A stretch of DNA of 64,000 nt from positions 24,723-88,722 of the forward strand of contig CATQHX010000033.1 of assembly GCA_958296065.1 (NCBI GenBank). The letters run 5' to 3'. Under the pieces are notes generated by a model. It was not told the origin of the DNA. It did no database searches and was given only the letters and a program-made list of their open reading frames with translations. Below, in pieces: positions 8,364-16,421 of this stretch. Both the position numbers and the translations under genes were made by a program. The stretch is from Vicinamibacterales bacterium. Its GTDB lineage: Bacteria > Acidobacteriota > Vicinamibacteria > Vicinamibacterales > UBA8438. Positions within the stretch are counted from its first letter, which is position 1; each line of letters begins with the position of its first letter.

Positions 8364-9518
8364 TCATGCATTGGCTTCGATTCCCTCGCGCGTTTCGGCA
8401 ATCACCAGATCGACCACGGCGCGCAGCGCCTCGTCCTCGGTGTCGCCCTCCAGCCGGCGGAGACGGAAGAGGTCGAGCTGCCGGTCGGCCCCGCTGCCTT
8501 CCTGGATGATGGCGAGCACGTGACGCAGCTCCTCCTCGCACCCGAGCGCATCAGCGTCCTCCGCCAGGTCCTCGACGAGCCGCGCGGCATGGTCCTCGAT
8601 ATCCACGCGTCCGCCGTCGCCGCCCACGTCGCCCAGGAACGCAAGCACGCCGTAACGCTGGGCGAGCCAGCGGTTCTCGGCGATGATCTCAGTCGGCGGA
8701 TCGGGCGGCAGCCGCCCCTGGCTGTCGAGGCGCAGCAGCCGCCGGACCAGCGAGGCATAGAGCGCGACGATGCCCGTCACGTCGTCGAGGCGCGGACAGA
8801 CATCGCAGATTCGCATCTCCACCGTCGGGAAGCGGTGGGACGGGCGTATGTCCCACCACAGCTCGCTGCCGTTCTGGATGAAGTTCATGCGCTGGTAGGC
8901 CGCGACGAGCCGATCGTAGTCCGCCCAGGAGGCCAGGGGTCCCGGCAGATTCGTGCGCGGCAACGCCCCCATGATGGTCAGCCGGTAGGACTTGAAACCG
9001 GTCTCACGCCCGGCGCGGAACGGCGACGACGCCGAGAGCGCGTGGAAGAGCGGCAGGTACCGCCGCATCGCCGTCATCACCCGGATCCGCGAGTCGGGGT
9101 CCCCGAAGCCGGCATGAATGTGCATGCCGCCGACCAAAAGCTGCCGCACGCTGTCCTGGAACGTGACCGCGAACCGCTCGTAACGCTCCTTCGGCGTGAT
9201 CAACTGGGACCGCCACTCGGCGAACGGATGGCACGACGCCGCCAGCACCGAGACCCCGTGCTTCCCGGCCGACTCGACGACCACCCGCCGGGCTTCCCGG
9301 ACCGCCTGGCGCGCCTCCGCCACCGAGGCGCAGACCTTCGTGCTGGTCTCGATCTGCGTCCGCAGGACCTCGTGCGCGATGGTGTGCGGCCCGCGGCCCC
9401 GTTCGCACGCCTCGAAGATGCCGGGGTCCGGATCCGACTCCAGGTCGCGGGTCTCGGGGTCGACGAGGAAGAACTCCTCCTCGACGCCAAGCTTGATGGT
9501 GAGATCCGGTTCGCTCAT
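8364..9518 (-). CDS. ybdK: YbdK-type carboxylate-amine ligase (glutamate-cysteine ligase family 2)
   Basis: 384 residues, normal for the family (about 370-390), from ATG 9518. The N-terminus carries the conserved GVEEEFFLVDPET. GGMHIHAGF, NGSELWWDIRPSHRFPTVE and MRICDVCPR are further GCS2 motifs lining the ATP/glutamate site. The enzyme type is cytoplasmic and joins an amino acid amine to glutamate with ATP; the physiological substrate in YbdK proteins is uncertain and in vitro gamma-glutamylcysteine formation is weak. Met 9533, five residues upstream, is an alternative start. An 8-bp hairpin lies upstream of the start. Confidence 0.9.
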   Translation of the reverse strand: MSEPDLTIKLGVEEEFFLVDPETRDLESDPDPGIFEACERGRGPHTIAHEVLRTQIETSTKVCASVAEARQAVREARRVVVESAGKHGVSVLAASCHPFAEWRSQLITPKERYERFAVTFQDSVRQLLVGGMHIHAGFGDPDSRIRVMTAMRRYLPLFHALSASSPFRAGRETGFKSYRLTIMGALPRTNLPGPLASWADYDRLVAAYQRMNFIQNGSELWWDIRPSHRFPTVEMRICDVCPRLDDVTGIVALYASLVRRLLRLDSQGRLPPDPPTEIIAENRWLAQRYGVLAFLGDVGGDGGRVDIEDHAARLVEDLAEDADALGCEEELRHVLAIIQEGSGADRQLDLFRLRRLEGDTEDEALRAVVDLVIAETREGIEANA

Positions 9519-9551
9519 TGCGGCAAGAAACAACCCCGCCGGGGCCGTGGG

Positions 9552-9570
9552 CCAGATTCACGGAATCTGG
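9552..9570. promoter_or_regulatory. 8-bp perfect inverted repeat upstream of ybdK
   Basis: CCAGATTC, a 3-base spacer and GAATCTGG form a perfect palindrome 34 bases before ATG 9518. It could be an operator or an RNA hairpin in the ybdK leader. No protein can be assigned to it. Confidence 0.35.
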
Positions 9571-9663
9571 AATCACGGCAAGTCCGACGGGGGGAAATGC
9601 TGCAAGCTATCGACCGCCCGGCGCGGCCGAGTCAAGTACTCCGGTCGAGCCGACGCAGGCCGG

Positions 9664-10872
9664 TCACTCCGCGGGGACGATGGCGATGCCCCACGGCCGT
9701 TCGCCGGCCGGTATCCTGGCGACCACTTCCAGCGTCTCGGTGTCGACGACGCTGACGTCGTGCGACGGGCCGTTGGCCGTGTAGAGATATCGACCGTCGG
9801 GGGTGATACCGATACCCCAGGGCCGGTCGCCCACCTCGACTTCCGCCACCGCCTCGTTGGTGGCCGCGTCGATAACCACCACGTCGCGCCCGCGGCCGTT
9901 CGTCACGTAGACGCGCGACCCGTCGGGCGACGTGACGACGCCCATCGGCCGCATCAGCTCGCCGGTGAGCTGGATAGTCTCGAGAACTTCGTGGGTCGAC
10001 GTGTCGACGACATGGACCGTGCCGCTGTTCTCTGCAGTCACGTAGGCACGGCTCCCGTCCGGCGAGAACCCCGTCGCGCGCGGGCGGGCGCCCACCTCGA
10101 ACACCGCGACGACCTCGTTGGTAGCGGTATCGATGACCGAAACCTGGTTGTCCTCCTCCGAGGTGACGTAGACCACGCTGCCGTCGGGACTGATCCGGAC
10201 GCCCTCGGGCTCGCCGCCGACCGGGAGCCGGGCCAGGATCTCGCCGCTGGCGATGTCGACCACGCTCGCCTCGCCGGCGTCCTCGTTGGCGACGTAGAGC
10301 CGCGTGCCGTCCGTGCTGAGCGCGAGCTGCTCGGGGTCGGTGCCGGCGTTGATGACGTTCACCACCTCGCCGGCCGCGATGTCGACCACGCCGATGCCGT
10401 CCGCCGAGCGGTCGGGCGGCGGCAGGGTGCTCTCGTCGATGCCGGGCGGCGCGGGCGGCGACCCGCTCAACGCCACGAACAACTGGGTGCGGTCCGGCGA
10501 TACCTTGATGCCGCGCGGCCGCTTGCCGAGCGGAACGGTGGCGACGACTTCGTTCCTGCCGCCGGCGATGACCGTCAGGTCGCCGGAGTACTCGTTCGTG
10601 ACGAAGACGTGATACGGAGGTGGCGGGGGCGGCGGCACCGCATCGGCGAGGGTCGCCAGGGACGCCCCCTGAGTGCTCAACTCGCCTTCGAGGCCCGACA
10701 GGCGCTCGGCGAACTCGCCTTCGAGGCCCGACAGGCGCTCCTCGAAGCCGTCCATCCGCATCGTCATGACGTTTCTCAGGTCTGCGATGCTGGCGTTCGT
10801 CGCGCAGGATCCACCCACGACGGTGACCGCGATCGCTGTGGCGCCGAGCAGGATCGCCGTGTTCTGACTCAT
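9664..10872 (-). CDS. YVTN beta-propeller protein with N-terminal coiled coil, secreted
   Basis: 402 residues from ATG 10872 (AAGGAG 7 bases upstream). A signal or lipoprotein segment (AILLGATAIAVTVVGGSCA) is followed by a short coiled coil with two near-identical 11-residue units (ERLSGLEGEFA), a Pro linker (VPPPPPPPYH) and seven or so 40-residue YVTN blades with repeated SPDG-like turns and VSVIDTATNEVV strands. Such propellers are extracytoplasmic binding or surface proteins, with no enzyme activity implied. A terminator at 11005-11047 separates it from the upstream gene, so it probably has its own promoter. Confidence 0.85.
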   Translation of the reverse strand: MSQNTAILLGATAIAVTVVGGSCATNASIADLRNVMTMRMDGFEERLSGLEGEFAERLSGLEGELSTQGASLATLADAVPPPPPPPYHVFVTNEYSGDLTVIAGGRNEVVATVPLGKRPRGIKVSPDRTQLFVALSGSPPAPPGIDESTLPPPDRSADGIGVVDIAAGEVVNVINAGTDPEQLALSTDGTRLYVANEDAGEASVVDIASGEILARLPVGGEPEGVRISPDGSVVYVTSEEDNQVSVIDTATNEVVAVFEVGARPRATGFSPDGSRAYVTAENSGTVHVVDTSTHEVLETIQLTGELMRPMGVVTSPDGSRVYVTNGRGRDVVVIDAATNEAVAEVEVGDRPWGIGITPDGRYLYTANGPSHDVSVVDTETLEVVARIPAGERPWGIAIVPAE

Positions 10873-11004
10873 GCCGTTCGCTCCTTTCCGGATGGCTGCC
10901 GAAAGGTCGCCGATGGTCTTCTCGAACGTCCCGAGCCCGTCTCCCCCATGGCTACACGGCAATCCGCCCCTTGCCGGTGCTAGAGGCGAAATGTCGAACG
11001 CCGG

Positions 11005-11047
11005 AGACAAAAACGAAGGGGACAGGCGCCAACGGCCTGCCCCCTTC
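11005..11047 (-). terminator. Rho-independent terminator of the 11074-13305 gene
   Basis: Read leftward, a 13-bp stem with one mismatch (GAAGGGGGCAGGC against GCCTGTCCCCTTC) encloses a 7-base loop and is followed by CGTTTTTGTCT, a proper U-tract. It lies 27 bases after the stop codon. Confidence 0.8.
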
Positions 11048-11073
11048 GAACCGAAGCTGCGATTACGTCCGAC

Positions 11074-13305
11074 CTACTTCGCGAGCGGATCGGGCCGGAG
11101 CTGGAAGTGCACCATCTTGCTCTTGGTGCCCTTGCCGCCCTCGGTGTGCCACACGTAGTTGGAGCCGTAGTTGGCCCACAGGCCACGGCCCTTCCACCCG
11201 GCCGTCGGATCGTCGATCCGGCCGTCGAGCCCGCGCGAGTAGAACGCCATCGGATAGGGCACCCGCAGCGTGGTCCACTCACCGGTCTCCGGATCGAGAG
11301 CCAACAGCGAATCCGAGCCCGAGCCGTTGGCGATCGGGATGTTCTCGCCCAGGCCGAGGGTGTTGTACTGGTCGACCCAACTGTAGTAGTGGAAGTCGGC
11401 GCTGCCCGGCGTCTCCACGCCCTGCATCTGCGGGCCGGGGACGTCGTACAGCGTCCACCCCTCGGGGCAGTGCTGGCCGGTCGCCTCGGGGCCGCCGGTG
11501 ATGGCGCACTTCGAACGGTCGAAGCTGGCCATCTGGCTGCTGCCCGACAGGGCGGTCCAGACGACGCCGTCGCGGTCGATGTCGATGCCGCGCGGCGCGA
11601 AGCCGGTGTTCATCGGATCCACGTTCGGGTTCTCGATGGACGGCGGCTCGTAGACCTCGGCGATGCAGGTCTCGGGCGGATTGTCCCCGCGGTCGAGACG
11701 CACCAGCCGGCCCGGGAACGGACCCGTGCGGCTGATCCAGACCGACTCGTCGATCGAGCTGGCGATGATGCCGTACCCGAAACCGACGGTGCGCGTGTCG
11801 AGCGCGGGATCGATCTCGACCTCGCCGCGGCGGTTCGGCTCGTTCCACGGCTTGGTGATCACGCCGTCGCCGTTGGTGTCGATCACGGTCGGGCACCAGC
11901 CCTGCGACGCGATCTCGTCGCCGCTCAGGTCGTAGGCCTTCGTGTCGATCCAGCCGATTGATTGGCTGTCGCCGCTGAACCAGAGGGTGTCGTTCTTGTC
12001 CTCACCGAACTGGAGGTGGTGCGTCCCGAAGCAGGTGTCGATCAGGACGAACTCTTCGCTCTCCGGGTCGTAGTAGGACGCCTGCCGGCCGCTCGCGGAC
12101 AGGGGCAGGTACTGGGCGAACTTGTTGTCGGAACCTTCCCGGCACCAGTCGGGGTTCGGGCGGGCGCGGATGGTCGACGTCATCCAGACGCGGCCGTCCT
12201 GGTCCATCATCGGGTTGTGCGGATCGGACGAGTTCTCACGCCCGTCGGGACCGCCGCGGCCCCACAGCAACTGGTCGCCCCAGTAGTAGGACGGCTGAAG
12301 CTGCATCTGCGGGAAGCGCGAAGGCACCGAGTCGGGATCCTCCGGCCGCACCGGAATCTTCAGCTCGACGGCGGTGTTGGCGACCGGGTCGACCACCGTC
12401 AGCGTGCCGTGGCCCGCCGACACGCCGTAGACCGGCCCGCCGCCGTTGACGCTCGGGTTCCGCTTGTCGGTGGTGATCTCGTCGTGGATGAAGGAGCTGT
12501 CCACACCCCAGTCCCACAGGGTGACCACGAGGTTCCGCTCGGTCCCGGACGGGCGCGCCGGGCGCGGCGGGGTCTCGCCGTTGGCGATGCGGTCGGTCCA
12601 GTCGGCGAACATCTCCAGCGCGCGCTCCCGCCCGAAGCGGCTCATCGCGGCGCTCATCTGGTTGCCGCGCTGGCCGGTCTGGACGCGGTGGTCCCAGGCC
12701 GCCACGGTCGAGTCGAAGTCGTCGCGGTTCTGCACGATGCGCGTCGCCGTGTTGCCGAGCTGGTGACAGAGCTGGCAGCCCTGCTTCATGATGTCGAGCC
12801 ACGCGGCCTGGCTATGCAGGTTCGGCGAGATGCCGTTCCCGTCCGGACCGGTGCCGGGGAACTCGCTCGCGGCCGGCGGCTCGATCAGCGAGTACCAGTA
12901 GTTGCCGGGGTAGTACTCCGCTGCGGCCTGCTCGTCCGGCGCGATGACGGCGGTCAGGCTGACGTCCTCCCGCGTCGGCGCGAGCCGCACCTTCTCGGAG
13001 TCGACCAGGCCGTAGCCGCGGACCCACACGTCGTAGGTCGCGTCCGGCATCTGCGGCAGCACGAAGTGGCCTTCGCTGTCGGTCACGACGATCTTGGCGA
13101 ACTTGGTCTCGAGCTCCTCGGTCTCGGCAATGACCCACACGCCCGCCTCGGGGCCGTGGGCGCTCTCGACCACGCCGCTGATGTAGCCCTCGGCCATCTC
13201 CTGGGCGTTCGACACTGCCCCGAAGGCCGCGATTACGGCGCCGATAGCCGCGCTCACGACGGCGAGACGCGCCATGCGCCATGACGTTCTTGTCCGCGCG
13301 CTCAT
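11074..13305 (-). CDS. Secreted carboxypeptidase-regulatory-like / cytochrome / beta-propeller protein
   Basis: 743 residues from ATG 13305, preceded by GGAGGAG; the ORF-track start at 13515 runs into a repeat region. Residues 1-35 are a signal peptide. Residues ~40-115 are a CarboxypepD_reg-like beta sandwich (ISGVVESAHGPEAGVWV). A single haem-type motif CQLCH is at 177-181. The rest (~300-740) looks like a large propeller resembling virginiamycin B lyase-type proteins (GRVWMTST, DTLWFSGD, DRDGVVWTALSGS). This layout is typical of Acidobacteria secreted proteins, and the function is unknown. It lies just downstream of the cassette A ankyrin gene, with an operator-like repeat block between them. 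Confidence 0.8.
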   Translation of the reverse strand: MSARTRTSWRMARLAVVSAAIGAVIAAFGAVSNAQEMAEGYISGVVESAHGPEAGVWVIAETEELETKFAKIVVTDSEGHFVLPQMPDATYDVWVRGYGLVDSEKVRLAPTREDVSLTAVIAPDEQAAAEYYPGNYWYSLIEPPAASEFPGTGPDGNGISPNLHSQAAWLDIMKQGCQLCHQLGNTATRIVQNRDDFDSTVAAWDHRVQTGQRGNQMSAAMSRFGRERALEMFADWTDRIANGETPPRPARPSGTERNLVVTLWDWGVDSSFIHDEITTDKRNPSVNGGGPVYGVSAGHGTLTVVDPVANTAVELKIPVRPEDPDSVPSRFPQMQLQPSYYWGDQLLWGRGGPDGRENSSDPHNPMMDQDGRVWMTSTIRARPNPDWCREGSDNKFAQYLPLSASGRQASYYDPESEEFVLIDTCFGTHHLQFGEDKNDTLWFSGDSQSIGWIDTKAYDLSGDEIASQGWCPTVIDTNGDGVITKPWNEPNRRGEVEIDPALDTRTVGFGYGIIASSIDESVWISRTGPFPGRLVRLDRGDNPPETCIAEVYEPPSIENPNVDPMNTGFAPRGIDIDRDGVVWTALSGSSQMASFDRSKCAITGGPEATGQHCPEGWTLYDVPGPQMQGVETPGSADFHYYSWVDQYNTLGLGENIPIANGSGSDSLLALDPETGEWTTLRVPYPMAFYSRGLDGRIDDPTAGWKGRGLWANYGSNYVWHTEGGKGTKSKMVHFQLRPDPLAK

Positions 13306-13338
13306 GTTGTCTCCTCCTGGATCCTCGTCATCCATGTA

Positions 13339-13410
13339 CGTATCGACGATACGTCGCTCGGTCATTTCACGGTACGTCGCTCGGTCGTTGCCACGATACG
13401 TCGCTCGGTC
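13339..13410. repeat. Three 14-bp direct repeats and a palindrome before the 743-residue gene
   Basis: TACGTCGCTCGGTC occurs exactly at 13350-13363, 13373-13386 and 13397-13410, spaced 23 and 24 bases apart, about two helical turns. The first copy overlaps the palindrome CGTATCG-A-CGATACG (13339-13353). The block lies 34 bases upstream of ATG 13305, where an operator would be expected. It may also be a short tandem duplication without function. Confidence 0.6.
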
Positions 13411-13447
13411 ACCCACCTGTGTTCGTTGCCCGCCGAGCGTCGGGCCG

Positions 13448-14914
13448 TCACTGCTGCTGCGCCAGCGCCAGGCGCTCCGCCGGGGACAGGTCCTCCGGCC
13501 GGCGCGAGCCGGCATCGGGATCCGCCCCGAGGTCGAGCAGCAGCGTCACCAGCTCCGGATGCCGGTTGAACGTGTTCGGATAGAACACGCCCTGGGCCAC
13601 CGACAGCGCCGACCAGCCCTTCTCGTTCACGGCGTCGATGTCGGCGCCCTTCTCCACCAGGAACCGGACGATGTCGCCCGCGCCGCGGTGAATCGCCCCG
13701 TGGAGCGCCGTGTCGCCATTGGTATCGGCCGCATTGACGTCGTTGCCCAGCTTCCACGCCAGCTCGACTGCCTGCAGCGCCTCGTCGTTGGTCCCGGGGT
13801 TCTCGCCGATCTTCCAGATACCGACGCCGGCCGCGGCCATCAGCGGCGTTACGCCTTCCTCGGTAGTGGTCGAAGGATCGGCCCCGAGGTCCACCAGGAG
13901 CTGCATCATCTCCGCGTTGGCCACCTTGGCCGCCTGCAGGAACGGCGTCGACCCTATGCGATTGAGCATGTTGCGGTTGCCGTCGCGCGGCTCTCCGGAC
14001 TGACGGGCATCGAGGTCGGCGCCGGCCGCGGCCAGGGTGCGCACCAGATCGAACGCGTCGAGCTCGCCGAGCGGTACGGGGAACGGGGGGTTCCGGCCGA
14101 GGTTGGGCCGATTCGTCCAGACCGCCTGGTGCAGCGCCGTCCAGCCGTTGCCGGCCGCGTCGGGGTCGGCCCCCAGATCCAGCAGCGCCTTCGCGAAGTC
14201 GTACTGCGCGTTGTAGACGGCCAGGACGAGCGCGCTCATGCCGTTCGACGGCAGCACGTCGTCGACGTCGGCACCGGCGCGAACGAGCGCTTCGAGCACG
14301 TCCGCGTGCCCCTCGCGCGCCGCGAACAGCACCGGCGTGAAGCCCCGCCCCGAGCGGGCGTTCGGGTCGGCACCGGCCGCGAGAAGCACCTCCGCCGCGG
14401 TCACCTGGTTCTGCGCGGTCGCCCACATCAGCGCCGTCTGCCCGCGCCACGCCTCCACAGCATCCACTTCGGCGCCATGCTCCAGCAGCGTCTCGATCGA
14501 TTCGGCGTTGCCGGTGCGGGCTGCCGTCATCAGCGGCGTCTCGCCCTCCGGATTCGGCAGGTTGGGGTCGGCCCCGGCTTCGAGCAGAAGCGCGATCATC
14601 GGCGTGCTGCCGTTGACCGAGGCGAGCGCGAGCGGGGTCACGCCGTAGCGGTTGGTCGAATCGACCTCGGCTCCGGCGTCCAGCAGCAGGTCCGCGAGCT
14701 CCAGACGGTCGTGGTGCGCCGCCCAGTGCAGGGCCGTGGTCCCGTCCACCTCGGCGGTCCGCACGCTGACGCCGTCCGCCAGCAGCGTCCGCACCACGGC
14801 GGCATCTCCCGCCTTCACCGCGTCAACCAGCGGTACGTCGGCAGCCCCGGCGGCCGCGACACCAGCAAGCAGGACCGCCGACACGCCAGCCATGATGCGC
14901 CACATGCTCTTCAT
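13448..14914 (-). CDS. Secreted ankyrin repeat protein, cassette A
   Basis: 488 residues from ATG 14914. The start is followed by a signal peptide (MAGVSAVLLAGVAAAGAA); the ORF-track start at 15061 is a shadow. The mature protein is almost entirely ankyrin units (about 11-12), such as GTTALHWAAHHDRLELADLLLDAGA. It contains the family signature GENPGTNDEALQAVELAWKL shared with 1-369 and 22755-24248. Ankyrin repeats are protein-binding scaffolds; a signal peptide places this one in the periplasm or outside. It follows the cassette A DUF1552 gene by 151 bases on the same strand. Confidence 0.85.
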   Translation of the reverse strand: MKSMWRIMAGVSAVLLAGVAAAGAADVPLVDAVKAGDAAVVRTLLADGVSVRTAEVDGTTALHWAAHHDRLELADLLLDAGAEVDSTNRYGVTPLALASVNGSTPMIALLLEAGADPNLPNPEGETPLMTAARTGNAESIETLLEHGAEVDAVEAWRGQTALMWATAQNQVTAAEVLLAAGADPNARSGRGFTPVLFAAREGHADVLEALVRAGADVDDVLPSNGMSALVLAVYNAQYDFAKALLDLGADPDAAGNGWTALHQAVWTNRPNLGRNPPFPVPLGELDAFDLVRTLAAAGADLDARQSGEPRDGNRNMLNRIGSTPFLQAAKVANAEMMQLLVDLGADPSTTTEEGVTPLMAAAGVGIWKIGENPGTNDEALQAVELAWKLGNDVNAADTNGDTALHGAIHRGAGDIVRFLVEKGADIDAVNEKGWSALSVAQGVFYPNTFNRHPELVTLLLDLGADPDAGSRRPEDLSPAERLALAQQQ

Positions 14915-15021
14915 CTCGCCTGGTTCCTCGTGCGCTGGCGACCGGTTGAGGGTCGCCTGCCCTAGCGCCCCGAAACACCTCGCCGGCTCGGCGTTTCGGC
15001 CCATCCCCCGCGCTCCATGAC

Positions 15022-15060
15022 CTGCGCCGCAGCACTCGCTTCGCTGCGTTCTGCGGCGCA
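15022..15060. other. Intergenic hairpin between cassette A DUF1552 and ankyrin genes
   Basis: TGCGCCGCAG and CTGCGGCGCA form a perfect 10-bp stem around a 19-base loop, starting about 5 bases after the DUF1552 stop. It has no U-tract, so it may stabilise the mRNA end or attenuate rather than terminate. Confidence 0.4.
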
Positions 15061-15065
15061 AGCTC

Positions 15066-16421
15066 CTAGACGCCGCTCAGCGTCTCCATCGGCAACCGCC
15101 CGGTGCTGTCGCCAAGCTCGTCGATCGGCACGCCCGCCTTGTCGAGCATGCTGACGAGCAGGTTGGTCATCGGTATCTCGCCCTCGTACTTCAGGTGGCG
15201 CCCGCCCTTCAGCGAGCCGGCGCCGCCGCCGGCCAGAATGAGCGGCAGGTCCAGATGCGAGTGCTGGTCGCCGTCGCTGATGCCGCCGCCGTAGAGGATC
15301 ATGGACTGATCGAGCAGCGTGCCGTCCCCGTCCGGCGTCGCCTGCAACTTCTCGAGGAAGCCCGCGAGCAGGCTCACCTCGTAGGTGTTGATCATCGCGT
15401 ACTTCTCGAGCCGCTCCGCGTCCAACTGGTGGTGCGACATGGCGTGGTGCGGGTCGGGAACACCGATCTCGGGGAAGCTCTGCGCGGTCTGCTCACGGCC
15501 GACGAGGAAGGTGAAGACGCGGGTGATGTCGGCCTGGAAGGCGAGCGCCTGCAGATCGAACATCAGCCTCGCGTGCTCGTCGAACGACTCGGGGATGCCG
15601 ACCGGCCGCTCCAGCACCTCCGGGAGCGCCGCGTCGGACTGCGCCTCCGAGCGCCGGATGCGCCGCTCGATCTCGCGGACCGCGTCCAGGTACTGCTTCA
15701 CGCGCGAACGGTCCGAGGCGCCGAGAGTCCGGTCCAGCCGCGCCATGTCCTCGCGCACCGCGTCGAGGATGCTGCGATCGTCCTGCAGCCGGGCGACCCG
15801 TTGCTCCTCGGTGCCACCCTCGCCGAACAACCGTTCGAAGACGACGCGCGGGTTATGCTCCATCGGCAGCGGCGTCGTCGGCGTGCGCCACGAGAACGTG
15901 TTGGTGTAGACGCAGCTATAGCCGTTGTCGCAGTTGCCGACGACGAAGCTGTTCTCCAGGGCCAGCTCCAGCGAGGGCAGCGGCGTATCCTGGCCGAGCG
16001 CGGCGGCGGCAATCTGGTCGGCGGTGGTACCGGCCTGCACGTCGGCCCCCTCGGTCCGCTTCGGGTGCACGCCATTCAGCCAGACGGCGCTCGCCCGCGA
16101 ATGCTCGCCGTTGCCGTCGCCCCACGCCTCGGCCTGCCGGTGATCGAGTCCGGTCGGGATCACCACGTGGCTGCGCACCTTCTCCAGCGGCTTCAGGCTG
16201 CGCGACAGCGCCAGCGGCCCACCGTCGCCGGCCGGGGTCCATTGCGCCATGTTCGCGCCGTTCGGGATGTAGATGAAGCCGAGCCGGGGCGAGGGCTTCG
16301 CGGCGGTCTTCGCCAGCGCGGTCGCCGCCGGAACCATCGCATCGAGCAGCGGCAAAGCCAGCGTGGCGCCCATCCCGCGCAGGAAGGTCCGCCGGGGCAG
16401 TGACGTTCTGGTGATGATCAT
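15066..16421 (-). CDS. DUF1552 protein, Tat-exported, cassette A
   Basis: 451 residues. A twin-arginine signal (LPRRTFLRGMGATLALPLL) begins at residue 8. The DUF1552 body follows, with LGFIYIPNGANMAQW, SRASAVWLNGVHPKRTEGADV, CDNGYSCVYTNTFSW, DITRVFTFLVGREQT and MILYGGGISDGDQHSHLDLP; the last resembles sulfatase/DUF1501-type active regions. DUF1552 genes regularly follow DUF1592 cytochrome genes in Planctomycetes, Verrucomicrobia and Acidobacteria; no activity is established. ATG 16421 overlaps the DUF1592 stop by four bases (ATGA), so translation is coupled. Confidence 0.9.
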   Translation of the reverse strand: MIITRTSLPRRTFLRGMGATLALPLLDAMVPAATALAKTAAKPSPRLGFIYIPNGANMAQWTPAGDGGPLALSRSLKPLEKVRSHVVIPTGLDHRQAEAWGDGNGEHSRASAVWLNGVHPKRTEGADVQAGTTADQIAAAALGQDTPLPSLELALENSFVVGNCDNGYSCVYTNTFSWRTPTTPLPMEHNPRVVFERLFGEGGTEEQRVARLQDDRSILDAVREDMARLDRTLGASDRSRVKQYLDAVREIERRIRRSEAQSDAALPEVLERPVGIPESFDEHARLMFDLQALAFQADITRVFTFLVGREQTAQSFPEIGVPDPHHAMSHHQLDAERLEKYAMINTYEVSLLAGFLEKLQATPDGDGTLLDQSMILYGGGISDGDQHSHLDLPLILAGGGAGSLKGGRHLKYEGEIPMTNLLVSMLDKAGVPIDELGDSTGRLPMETLSGV

